The notes beneath the pieces were generated by a model. The model saw only the letters and a program-made list of their open reading frames with translations. It was not told where the DNA came from and ran no database searches. A program made the position numbers and the translations under genes. From Macrolepiota albuminosa (Eukaryota > Basidiomycota > Agaricomycetes > Agaricales > Agaricaceae), in the NCBI GenBank assembly GCA_027475525.1, contig JAMWFC010000073.1, positions 769,791 through 833,790 of the forward strand: 64,000 bases of DNA, in the 5' to 3' direction. Below, piece after piece: positions 1-11,623 of this stretch. Position 1 is the first letter of the stretch. Every line of letters starts with the position of its first letter.

Positions 1-1384
1 CTGCTTCCTCCACGTATCTCTGTCCTGTGCCAGAACAAAAATTTCCTACAATGTCCATGGTTTGCGACTTACTAAGCGGATGTGGTGGAAATACTACACT
101 TTCATCTGGATCCGGATATTCTTGTTCGAGAGGTATGGCGATGCTTTGTTCAATGCATGTGGATTTACGGGTATGTCTACGAGTACCGTGACAACAAGGA
201 TATGAGGATCTTCTCTGTTTACGTGTGCGACGGGCAATTGCCCACCGTGCTGCGTCTCTGGTTTGTTTATCTGGTTCAGACCATAACACCATAGTGTTGA
301 TGACGCACAATGGGCAACTGTGACCATCAAACTTCAAGGGTAATTCTTCCTTCAGTATAGAACTACTCATACTGATGCCGTGCATGCGGGCAACCAGACA
401 GATATTTTTTATAGACAAGTGATTGATTAACTCTCGTACAGGTATTTGCGCATTCACAAAGCCTTTCATCACAGGATATGATGCGAGACCGCTGGCATCT
501 ACATGATTAACATATTTGAACACCTGCCCTACCAGGACGTGATCGTGACCAGCAGACACATACGGACTAACTGCCTCTACAAGAAATGAATAGAACTTGT
601 CACCACCAAAGTGAAGGACACAACTCAATATGTATTTCTTCAAGTAGTGGAGTGTACGAACATGGTTTTGTAAGACGATCAATGGACGGAGTACATTATA
701 TGTGTAGAGACAACTTGCACGCTCCATAGTAAATATTACGTGCCTGAGTGCGAGTACATAAACAAAGGACGGCCAGCCATCAGGAAGATCAACATCCTCT
801 TCAATTAAACGTGCAATTACTGCAGCATCACACAAGCCGAATTTTACAGCAAGTTGAAATATACTGGTGCCGGACACACAGTCCCTCAAGGAAATCGCAA
901 AATCGTGCCGTAGAATATGTCCTCTGGTTGATAGAACTCGTAAAACACAACACGTCCTCGCAGTGTGCATACTGGTCCAAAATCGGCAAACATGTACCCA
1001 AGGATATAGCAAATTGTATAGGTCAATGTAACTATGAGGAGACTGTTGATTGTACATTCGGCCATCCAGATAAACAAATCACTGTTTAATTGATGCAATG
1101 TCTAGTTCAATACACAAACACTGTGAAAGATGTCGGAATGCGTATAGACGCAAACACATGTAACGTGAAAAGGCAACATGAGAGTGGTGCTGATTTACCT
1201 CAGCATAATCACATCGGTTGATATGGTGGTTGCATAACCCTATAAGAGGTGCAGAACCACCATGATTGAGTTGCATGCATGATACATTGCGTTCTGAATG
1301 CATGCAGGTTGCATTTGAAATGTTGTGTACCACATAGTCTGGTTCAACAGGCTTTACATCGTGTAAAGAAGGTCTGGTTTGCAT
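1..1384 (-). pseudogene. N-terminal part of a Helitron-type helicase gene, partial, one nonsense codon
   Basis: Reading right to left, one frame stays open for about 460 codons to the window edge, except for a TGA at 1081-1079. The frame continues smoothly across that stop (SIKQ-stop-FVYLDG), so the original codon was probably CGA. Near the edge the protein has a motif set I associate with the N-terminal region of basidiomycete Helitron proteins. This is an IPVRELINHL segment followed by a small Cys pair (CPLC), a basic stretch, a VVFPPHPLS segment and finally a frame reading YVEEA at position 1. The helicase and Rep domains would lie outside the window, so the assignment rests on remembered family resemblance and is not proven. 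The upstream start and any first exon near 1.4-1.6 kb are unresolved. Confidence 0.55.
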
Positions 1385-1604
1385 TCAGTTTAATATGTAG
1401 GTGAACCATCGATTAATAGGGTGTAACTGACCCAATATTATACGCATTTGCAGATACAACAAGGATGTATAATTTGCACATGACGAGCAGATAGACACTA
1501 GCCCATCGCTCGACAAAAAAGGTGATGAGTCGCATACTAATAACTTGAAAGGTGGTATTTGTTATACAAGCGTCAAGACAGACAACCCTTCGGTAAGACC
1601 CGTA

Positions 1605-1776
1605 ATTCATTGTTACATAATCACTTGTATATACGACCGCTGAGTATACAATTCATATTACTTCAACGTATTAGCAAAACACACGCATATTCATTGTTAC
1701 ATAATCACTCGTATATACGACCGCTGAGTATACGATTCATATTACTTCAACGTATATTAGCAAAACACACACATAT
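1605..1776. repeat. 84-bp tandem duplication
   Basis: The block starting attcattgttacataatcac at 1605 recurs at 1689 with a few substitutions and a small indel near its end, giving two direct copies of about 84 bp. It sits in the 1385-1939 spacer between the Helitron-like frame and the JmjC-like gene. The rest of that spacer is AT-rich with a (TTA)n run near 1803-1818, and I see no clear gene in it. Confidence 0.8.
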
Positions 1777-1939
1777 TCACATTAATATACAGATACAATT
1801 TTTTTATTATTATTATTGATACGCAAACCATCAAGCACAACAGATGACAATAATATGGGTCAGGGGTCGGATAATGTAATTCGGGGACGGACTACACCGA
1901 ATAATTGATTAACCACCTGATAATACGGACGTGTTCCGA

Positions 1940-4900
1940 TTATAAATACATACCTTGGCAATGAGTGTGTTCTGATGCAGTTGAAGACGGACGATCCCAT
2001 TTGCGAATATTTTGAGCAGATCCTGTAGTCAGGCAGATTGGCAATCCTTTCCGTTGCAAACGACGCTTAGATGGCGAAACAGTTTCCTCTGGCAAGGATT
2101 CAGGGTCTGAAGACCGATGCAAATATGGTTCATTTATAACCTCATTAGGAGATTCCAAGTCATCATCAAAATCGTCTCCATCGCTGTATGCAAGGGTTTT
2201 GTAAATGTCATCATCCTTAGGATTGTTGCGATCTAGGCAAGGTGATATGTGCGATAGAGAGTACCCGAGTTCATATGCCGTTTCCTTATCTCCGTACACC
2301 AGACCATCGAGGTAAGGACAATCTAGTAAATACAAACAAATAAACCAATCATAATAAAATACTGACACAGCAAGACTATAGCGCACCGTATGCATCACAA
2401 GTAGATTTCTTGACAGTGTATGACGGTCCATCCCAATAAAACGATCGGTCAGCAGAACTGGCTGTCATATTTTTGAAACAATCCCATGCAGGCCCATCGT
2501 GTATACATTTGCAAACCACCGTCCGAACTGAAGATGTACCTAGCCCTTCAATCTCACCTTGTATTCCCGATGCACGAGCGGCTCTCTTAAGTAGTATAAG
2601 CACGTGAGCATGACGAGCCAAAAACACGGAGTAAATAGCCTGGAATGCGTCGTAACTGTTCAGAGTATCACCAGGCCTGCAAAAGGTATGACGCAGGAAG
2701 TACCAGTACACGATTTTGTGGGCCCTCGAGCAGTTTTTGATAGATGACTCAAATGTGCAGACGTCCGTATTGAATGGGTAGTTCCAATTAATAAGAGCAC
2801 TATGCAATTCGAAATAATTGCATAGCGAGAAAATAGACAAAGCGCCTTCCCAGGTATCCCAATCCGGCACATGATGATACTCCCAGTCTAAAAATAAATG
2901 AATAAATAAATAAATTTTAAAAAAATAAAAAATTTAATAAAATAAATTTAATAAACTAAAATTTAGAAGTCAACGTCAGGTAGGCTTACCTAGGTCGTCC
3001 TCAAAAAGCTTATTTATATAGCAGTAGTAATGCGTGAGCATGCGAACCAGTATAGAATGAGATGCCATTCCGTGATCAGCGTTTGCAAGGGTTTGACTAC
3101 CCACGAAATGGTGATATATCCCAATAACAGAATCAGCAAGAGTGGTCGCTAGATAATAATGACCTCCAACACATATGGAAGGTACCGGTGTCACGACACA
3201 AAGTGGCACGTTCGGGCGCACGACACTATGGGAACAGTCACATCGTCTACGCAGCAATATAAGGCACCACTCACAAAACGTCACCAGGTTCCAATACAAC
3301 CACTTCGGTATCCCACAAGTCAGCGTTCGCCTCATGCATGACATATTTATCCGTAAAAATAGATATGGTAGCAAAATCCTCGAAAGACCCCGACTTCAGT
3401 CACGCAACATACAGTAACTTGAATCCCGTTTCCACCCGTAAAAAAGTGCCATATCCATTAGAACCAATGTGCCAGTAATGATGGGCAGATCCAGTTGATG
3501 CTATTGCCCACCGCATGTCAGATATTGGATAATGGTTGGAGGAGTCGCAGTACGAGGATTGACCATTTACTTGCAACCACGTGAACCAATCACCAGACAC
3601 GGATAAGACGGGAAATGGATTGCGTACTGCCAGCATATCAAGAGCGCTCAGAGCCTGCGGTTCTGCAGACAAAACAGCAGCGAACACGTCAACCGGGGAA
3701 CCTCTACACGTACGTTGATTATCTAGCGAGGTGAAATCTATTATATGTAAGTATATGGAATGGAACACAAGAATACCCAAACAGGCATACCATGAATGGT
3801 GGTAACACTGTATATGTTGCAGATGGAGGTCAATGTTGCACCGGTAAATCCGTTGTCTACATGGTTGATGCCTTTGATCAATACGGCAGTGTGGTCGGTC
3901 AGATATTTAGAAATGCTGGTATTAGTGGGGTCCGTTAATTCATCCATAGAAGCAATCTTGATAAACGTCGGTCTAGTCGACCCCATAACGACCATTTTGT
4001 GGAGTGAGTAAAACCATTGCAAATCCTCTGTTAACTGTAGGGTGTTCAGCAGCAGTTACGGAAACAGATTACAGGACTTACATGGAACTTGGGAGTAAAC
4101 CGATATGCACGGTTCGTAACGTGAATTGCATACTCGACAGGACTTTCCCCTGTCACAAATACAACGTCATCGGATACATTGATATCAGAATAGTCAAACT
4201 CCAAGTCCTGAGGTCATACGACATACAGTGAAATAACATAGTAGTAATCACATGTAAAGGGGTACGTACAGTAACATCAAGAGTCAAATCAATGAGGACA
4301 TGAGGAATGCGTTTGCTATGCTGTGTCCTGTCAATACCGTCACCACGCATACCTTCGATGGTTTTGGTGTTCTTGCGCGCTCATCTTTTCCTTTTGGGAG
4401 TGGGAGAAGGAATAGACGGCGGTTTACTTGTTTTATCAGATTGTCGCAACCGCACCCCCAATACATTACTTTTGGGAACCAAAACCAGAGATTCTTCATC
4501 CAGTGGAGGAACGAGGTTGTCGGAGGACAACGGATTGATGTCGGGTATATCGAGTACGTCGCGATCATCATTGATGGGGTTATCGAGTACAGCTTGATCA
4601 TCATTGCTAGCGTTATCTCTACCAGGTACATCTCTTCTATCGATATCAACATTGGTGGGCCCGTCAGAAGGAGAAGGGTCCTGATCGTTGAGAGAATATG
4701 GCGGAGGAGACACGATGGACGGCTGCCTGCCGCATCACGCCCACCAAGTCGTCCAGTTTTGTTTGTCGAATTGCTCGGATTTTTACTGCCAGCATTTACA
4801 TCATCACTGAATGGATCGTCGGTAGTATTCTGTAAAGGCGACATATGTGTCCTACAAGTATCGCAAGAATCGTCACCATTGATAGGTGGATGATACGGAT

Positions 4901-6501
4901 CGCTACCAGCAGATCGAGAAGGATACACATCTTTATAACGAAGCCCATCGTTATCGAACTCGTTAGCATACATAATTGAAGATGAACGGGAATCATTGGG
5001 CACAGGAACGTCGGCACCAGAGGCGCTTCCAGTTAGTGAGGTCAGGAGTAAAGAATTGTCAGGAAAAGGTAAAACATCGGAATATACCACCATATCGAGC
5101 TGATCAATTACATCGGATGGCGAAGATAGGGTAGCAGGGACGCGCAAAGACCCGTTAACGAGGTTCAGCCAATGAGGCACGGCATCCCTCACCACCCCAT
5201 CCAGATGTTGAAATGCGGATCTGAGTTCCTGTAGGAGGTTCCCCCCTAGAGCTGCAGAAAACAACACCTTCCACAATGCCCGATCCGCTTCTACTACAGC
5301 AAGGGGTGGTCGTTCTAGCCCTCCTATGTGATTCCATAACTACCACGTTAACGATACAATTAACTATCAATATGGCATGCGAGAGAACAATCACACCTTG
5401 AACACTGTTTCCTTTGCGCCCACTTCATTATACTCGTGAGGATTGAGTAACATGAGAGGCGATATAGCCAACGCGATATATAAAGAATTATGAAGAACAG
5501 TTGTGCGACCTTGAGGAGCTGAACCGTGAACTTGGCGAATATGCACGAGCCCAGACTGGTTATTCTCCGACCTGCGGTATCAAAATATAAGATGTAAATA
5601 AAAATTAAACCGAAAAGTATCGTACCCGAAAACAATCATACTCTCGATGGACTCGATGTCAGTAGGCAGAAATAAATTTCCCTGATACGAGCACCAATAT
5701 TTTCAGCATTAACAATACACACACAATATAGACATTAACGTACCTTAAGAAGACATCCCAAATGCAGGGCCGCAGAGGTCAAGTTGATGAGTGTAGTGAC
5801 AACGTTTTTTTTCCCAACATGCCGAGCGAGACTTGAGTACAAACAAATCAAGGGACCGCCTTCCGACAAATAATACGTGGAAGAGTCAAATTGTTTATCT
5901 CTACACACCTTGGATTGAAGTGCACGTATATGAGAGTTTAGGGCGTTCTGGGATCTCTCCAGAAGAGCAGGAATATTATTAAGGCTTCCCATAGGCTAGG
6001 TAATACATAAAATATTGTACTTGACAAATTGATAAAAGCCAATAGAAACAATGACACTTACTGCTTTGTAGTTGTCAACTACGGGACCAGATGAAGAGGG
6101 TCTCCGAATAGCCCCCCCCTTCATCATCTCAAATACGTCCACAACACGATAGGCCATGAGAATCCAAAATCGAGCATCCATCAGGATCTTTTCAGGTATT
6201 GTGGGCACATCATCTCCCACCATAAGAGCGCAAAACAGAGAATACTGATCATCCTTGCAGGCAGGAGAAACTGTAGATTCCTCTGTAATTATCTGGCTCA
6301 CAAGTTGCTACAAAACAACAACAGCATGTACTTATGGTATCATCAACAATAAACGAGTTGACAACGTTCACTTACGTGGATTGCCGTGTCTTGTCCATAG
6401 CGGATAGCAAGATCTCCGTCTGATAGCAGCACATCAGTAAACCAGGAACAGGACGTGAAAGCCTCGTTTGATAAGCGAGGATGCGGGGAAGTCACAGACA
6501 T
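1940..6501 (-). pseudogene. JmjC-like (cupin-fold) gene, 12 exons, with nonsense codons and a frameshift
   Basis: I could splice twelve exons with GT-AG borders and consistent phase: 6501-6376, 6307-6062, 5995-5744, 5681-5626, 5571-5397, 5339-4270, 4207-4082, 4025-3791, 3737-3275, 3225-2990, 2887-2387, 2322-1940. They total about 1290 codons. Exon 6 is acidic, Ser/Pro/Asp-rich and probably disordered. Exons 8-10 carry a JmjC-type dioxygenase fold signature: YWHIGSNGYGT, then RPNVPLCVVTP and ICVGGHYY. In the family the iron ligands are HxD plus a His in the PH-V-T segment. Here the Asp is Gly and that His is Leu, so only one ligand remains. In-frame TGA codons lie at 4383-4381 and 3402-3400, and exon 6 needs one extra base near 4715 to keep frame. 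It is probably a decayed copy of a multi-copy family. The AT-rich intron at 2888-2989 is typical of the gene's spacers. Confidence 0.7.
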
Positions 6502-7029
6502 ATAACGAAAATATCAGAAAGTACGTGTGTATGTGGAGAGGGCAGGAGGGAGGACAAGATGGAGGTTTGGGGGTGTTAACGTGCCACATATATATATATG
6601 TATAAAATAAAAAATCAACATTTTCAGTAAATAAAATTATATATGTAATAGCGGCCCATATTTAGATTGACAGCGAATTAACTACGGATGAATTCGAACA
6701 ACAATGATTAGTCATACAAAACAGACGACACAAACTTCAGCAAGTAAAAGAATCAAACATCAAATACGCACTATAATATCAATGAATAGGAAGGTCATAC
6801 CGAGGTAGTTTTATCTGTCCACGACACTCTTACACAAGACCAATGGCACATTGCAAATGATGTATATTTTATTCATCGCTCCAAATTTTGTAGTCAAACA
6901 GAGTGATGTACGCAAAAATGGTACGAGATAGATCAGCAAAGGGATCAAAATGCGGCAAACAACAAATTCAAAATTACATAGACAAGTGCGGAAAATTGAA
7001 GGAACCATATGTGGTCCACGTGCCAGCAA
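6502..7029. other. Spacer between JmjC-like gene and basic hypothetical gene
   Basis: AT-rich sequence holding a short (TA)n run near 6588-6602. It presumably contains the promoter of the minus-strand gene that starts at 6501 and the terminator of the one ending at 7030. No convincing coding frame was seen. Confidence 0.5.
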
Positions 7030-9231
7030 TCAGGTTGCTTCTTTATTTTTACCTTTCCCCTTGGGTAGACCGGTAGAACGAGCCGGCTTGGAGGAAGCAC
7101 CCCGATTTGTGGCCGATCTACCAAAACCAGATCGGGGAGAAGCAGTCGAACCAGCGTCACAAGACGTCTTGGAGCTGGCACTGCGGCGTCCAGGGGGTAT
7201 ACCACTCACAGAACCAGAAGAAGAAATATCTTTCGACCCTCCCGGAGCGCCATATTCAGACCCTTCAAGACCACCGGTCTCATCAAGGATGCCATGTGCC
7301 TGGTGCCTGCACCACCAACCACAACAAGATCAGGAGTGTGAAGAACCATGATGAACTTGATGTTAGTCGAAAGGAAACTACAAATAAATAAATAAATAAC
7401 CAATGAGAATATCATAATAAATGGTCATCATACACTGAAGAGGACCCTTCAAACCATCCAGCTGTGTAACCCACGGCAACAACGGACCCCTCGGGAACAT
7501 CGGACGTGTTACCATTGTATGAGCACCAACTAGCGATAGCATTGAAGTCAGCAGCCAAAAATTGAAAGGCAGGTCCAGTTTCCGAACGACCGTCGTATAC
7601 AGGCACTGGAAATAAATAAATAGAGAAGTTGAATAATGACATGGAAGACACACCCGTCGATTCATAATTTATTACCGCTTCCATAGAATTATTGAATTTC
7701 AGAGTTGGTACGATAGGAGCAGATTTTACAGAAAACATAGAATCGTCTGTAAGTACAGGAGGCTTTGAAAGGACAGGCACTGAGTAGCCACCCGCTACAA
7801 AATGATGTCAACACAAAGGTATGCTACATGCAAGTTGAAAATTTACAGTTTTTGAAGGACACGCTCTTCTCTTTGCCTCTGGTTACAAAGGCCATCCCAT
7901 AGCTTGAATAAGAGCCCATGGGATCAGAACGCAAACCCAACGCATTTCCAACATTGGCCATAGAACATAGGAATTCTTGCTGGAATGGCACAATCATCAA
8001 ACGTTTCTGTTTATAAGGGGACGAGTAACTGCCGACTTCTACACCGGAATCAAAGAGATGAGAAGCAGATATGACGCCAAACATGACGTTGATGCAAAAG
8101 GCATTACCCCCATGGTTTAAAGCAAGGCGACAAGATTTGGCAGTAAGATTATCAGGATGTATGTGAGCTGAATGCACGTATAAGCCATGTTTGACCCACA
8201 ATAGGCCTCGAATCAAAGATCTATACATGGGTGTAACGACGATGCACATGAACAAGATAACATAAGCACTTACTCTGCGTTTTCTTCGGTCATCTTCGAT
8301 ATCATGGCCGATATATGCACAAATCGCACTGATCCGTCACTTATTTGTTTATCATATCGATGTACCCATACCACAAATAAGAATAAAAATAAAAGTCACA
8401 ACGCATGAGCAGTATTTACAATAAAATTTAAAATAAAATACTGACACTTCCGGCAAACCGTCAATTTCTGCAAGAGATATGATGCTATGTCTGTTATCCA
8501 GGGAATTGTCAGACAACGAGTTATTGTCTGCATCAGCCTTCATGTTGGGAAGGATATGGGTGGTCGATTTTGTGACCCCAGCAACCTGAGGTTTATCTGA
8601 AAGGGTGCGACTGCACCTGAAGATATACGAGAAACAACATTTTCAGGTGTGTCATACTACAAATAGTGTAATCCAACTAATATAGTTCACCCAGTCGGAG
8701 TGGACAGTGTATCACCTGTACCGGCCAAAAGCTTCTCCAAGGCACGTCTAAATAAACAGTATGCAGTCAACCAAAGGTCAATAACATAACATTAGTACGC
8801 ACATGACCGGAGAATCAACGTTTGAAGGGCCACCGGCCCTCTTCTTCTTTGGCGAAGGCATACAGGGCGTACTATCACTACAAATGATAAGCAATCATCA
8901 ACATCAACACAATATACAAGGATGTACACATCACAGGCGACACCAATTTTGCGCTTGACTGAAGAGGAAGATGCAGAATCGGCGTCAACAGACAAGTTGC
9001 CGGCTAACACAGCTGCAAATATACTAATAGCACATGTCAAGGTCGTACATACAAACGATTATATAATGCACACGTTTAATTGGTCTGCATTCCTTAGTCA
9101 AATATATCAGTATAATAATGAGACGTAGGCAGGTAGTTATAAATTTACAAAGCTTGCAGCTGTTTGTACAAAGGACATGTCATATCTTCCGGTTTATCTG
9201 TGGATTTCTTCGATTTTTTGCGTGAGGGCAT
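7030..9231 (-). CDS. Multi-exon hypothetical protein with basic ends (function unknown)
   Basis: The first ATG (9231) opens a Lys-rich segment, MPSRKKSKKSTDKPED. A second basic patch (MPSPKKKRAGG) follows near 8862. The best exons are about 8255-7840, reading SASHLFDSGVEVGS and GLRSDPMGSYSSYG, then about 7780-7420. The last is about 7300-7030, a Ser/Gly/Lys tail ending in KGKGKNKEAT and TGA. Introns are short and AT-rich, and I could not fix every junction, so the true protein may differ. I know no domain here. The basic termini could suit nucleic-acid binding, which is only a guess. It lies on the same strand as the JmjC-like and Helitron-like genes and divergent to the plus-strand gene at 10.5 kb. 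Confidence 0.5.
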
Positions 9232-10450
9232 GGTAGTACCAAGTATAACAATGTATAGACAAATATAGGGACAGATAGATAGAGCAAAATATTTGAGGAT
9301 AAGGAAGCCTGCAGCACGCAGGTTTTATGGTATCCCAGCAGAGTAACGGACACGTAAACGTCAAAAGCAACGAGGGTCGAATAAACCAAATATATTAGTA
9401 CAAGTACCCATGGTTGACCAATAAACTGAATATACAAGCCAAATATAGGGTAAAAAAAGTTTAAACCAAATAGAAATAAAAAAATAAAAAGAAAAATAAC
9501 ACGGAGTTAATGATGGGTTAGAAGGTTTGAGCCAGCAATTCGGGAGACGGATAAAGAACCATTAATACACGCTTAGATGAATAAATCAATACAAAGTGAA
9601 TAACAACGCCTGCGTAAGAAACCGCCACTTCACACAAGCTCTACATGCGCCAGACCGGCGAGTCTGGACATAGAAAGGCGAAAAGGCGGAAACATCCGGA
9701 TACTACGAGAAATGTATCCATAACAGTGTAAGAAGTAAGGGATACCAATAGGCAAGCCAAATTGTCAATTTGAATTAGCCTTGTTCAATCCCGTAGTAAT
9801 AACAGAGTAATACATAGGTAATATGTAGGCAAACCAATCAGTCAGTTTGAATTAACCTATTTCAATCCTAAAAGATGTTAGAAGCAAAGTAACCCACTCA
9901 GTATCCAGGGAACAGACAACCTATAAGCCAAAATCAAATAAAATGATACAGTGGAATAAATATATCAATGCGGAAATGTACATGCTTCGAACTAAAAGGA
10001 AAAGAACACAGTCCTGTGGGACGGGAGAATATATGGGAAAGAAGTTGTCTGTGAGACGGTTGGAGTATTAGCATATAGGGAGATCCAATAAATCAGGTAG
10101 ATCTTATCATTTCCAAATGTGTTGAATAAGAGAGATAAAATATGTCCGAATCACTAAGAAGCCAGACAGACAGTCGACCGGTAAATGTTGTCTGCATCAG
10201 ACCGATGCAATGCGACATGAGAATAAGAAGCCATAGATAGTTGACCCTGAAAAGTTGCTTATAATAGATGGCTGCAACGTGACATGAGACAGTATCAGCT
10301 CACCAGACATTCGGTAGCCTATCTTATCATCGCACACACATATACAAAAATGGACAACGAGTACGACAAAAGCAATGCAAGTGCATACTGAATGAAGCCT
10401 TTTAGAATTATAAAAATATATTTAAACAGACATTAACGTAGGAAGTACCT
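9232..10450. other. Divergent intergenic region
   Basis: About 1.2 kb separating a minus-strand and a plus-strand gene, so it should hold both promoters. It contains imperfect repeated phrases, for example a ca(g)tttgaatta block near 9765 and again near 9845, but no usable open frame and no element ends that I can define. Confidence 0.5.
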
Positions 10451-10559
10451 TGGAACAACATGTCGAGTATGACGGGCATAGGGAGGAAGCACGACTCCAT
10501 GACATTCTTCAGGTGAAATGAAAATATATATGTATCGTGTCCACACATAGAGTTAATGT

Positions 10560-11623
10560 CTTGTGAAGAACCCAGAATGGAAAAGTACGGTAGTCGTATG
10601 GCAGTACAAAAGCCCAAAAATATGGAGAATCCTACTAGCAGACCAGAATGGCAAGGTGACAAACGAGGAAGCAATATTCACAGTGTACGGTGCAATAGCA
10701 GACATAGATCTGTCCCCGTTTAAGATAGGAGGATCTATAAAGTGAGCGTTCAATGATGCTACACATATTGAAGATGGCTGATAGGGATGTAGTGAATTCA
10801 ATTGGAAGTGTATTGAAGATGGCTGATAGGGATGTAGTGAATTCAATTGGAAGTGTAAATACCTCAAACAGTCAATAAAACTGGATGGGCTTGGCACGCA
10901 GCAGTTTGACGACGCCATGGCTGCGGCGAAAACAATATACAAAGCATTTGACTGGGAGTTCAAAGAGGGCAAACTGGAAGAATGGTCGGAAGAAATGTCA
11001 GATGAAGGAAACAAGATATTGTATGCAAACAATAGGGTGTTTACACCCGCAAAGGACTCGGACAAACGAGAATTTCACATCCCGTTCGAAAAGGATACTG
11101 ACCCCAATGGATTGCTCGAAAAAATTGCACGAGGGGGATTCAAGAGAACATCAGACAATGTTGTCGAGTATGTGCAAGCAAGGATAACACTGGAAGGAGA
11201 TAAAATGTAAGAATATATGGACAACGACCATAAAACACAGATGCTCACACAAATCAAAGGTTCAAGAGGATCAAACCACAGACCTTCTGAATCGGCAATA
11301 TAGTTGCAGCGCAGGTATCCTTCGCAGTCGTTCCATTGAGGGGAGAGAAGTACAAGATGTTAACAGTTTTGAGATCGATAACGCTGCTGGATGAAACATT
11401 TGCACTGGTGAGTGGCCATATAAACAATAAATGTATTCTTCTCACTCTGACAATTACCAAGAAGAGGAAGGGGCAACCGCTCAAATGCAAAGACTACGAG
11501 CCGGTGAAAAGGAAGCTCCGAACATATGAAGATGACGGAGAAACCCAACAGAGGGCTGGCAAGGCGGTCAATACCGGCAATTTCGAGCAACAAATGTTGA
11601 ATTACATGAACATTGACGACTGA
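10560..11623 (+). pseudogene. Agaricomycete repeat-family hypothetical gene, probably nonsense-interrupted
   Basis: Exons, approximately: 10563-10740 (WRILLADQNGKVT), 10900-11207 (NRVFTPAKDSDKREFHIPF), 11265-11407 (IGNIVAAQVSFAVVPLRGEK) and 11460-11623 (basic tail ending NYMNIDD). The last intron is 53 nt with phase-matched ends. The protein belongs to a lineage-specific family that I recall as multi-copy in Agaricomycetes; function unknown. In the third exon a TGA at 11288-11290 is flanked by open frame on both sides (KPQTF-stop-IGNIV), consistent with CGA to TGA. A shorter exon starting at 11313 would splice around it, so a functional isoform cannot be excluded. The start codon is unresolved. 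Confidence 0.5.
10767..10856. repeat. Exact 45-bp tandem duplication inside an intron
   Basis: The 45-bp unit starting attgaagatggctgataggg occurs twice back to back (10767-10811 and 10812-10856) with no difference that I can see, within the first recognisable intron of the hypothetical gene. Perfect identity suggests a recent slippage or duplication event. Confidence 0.9.

Noticed and set aside
3400..3737. TET/JBP-type dioxygenase domain instead of JmjC
   Set aside because: The string order (YWHIG-SNGYGT, RPN-P, GGHYY) follows JmjC/cupin landmarks; no TET/JBP-like arrangement was recognised.
4300..4893. 197-residue plus-strand frame
   Set aside because: It is antisense to the low-complexity exon 6 of the JmjC-like gene, whose exons splice in phase on the minus strand.
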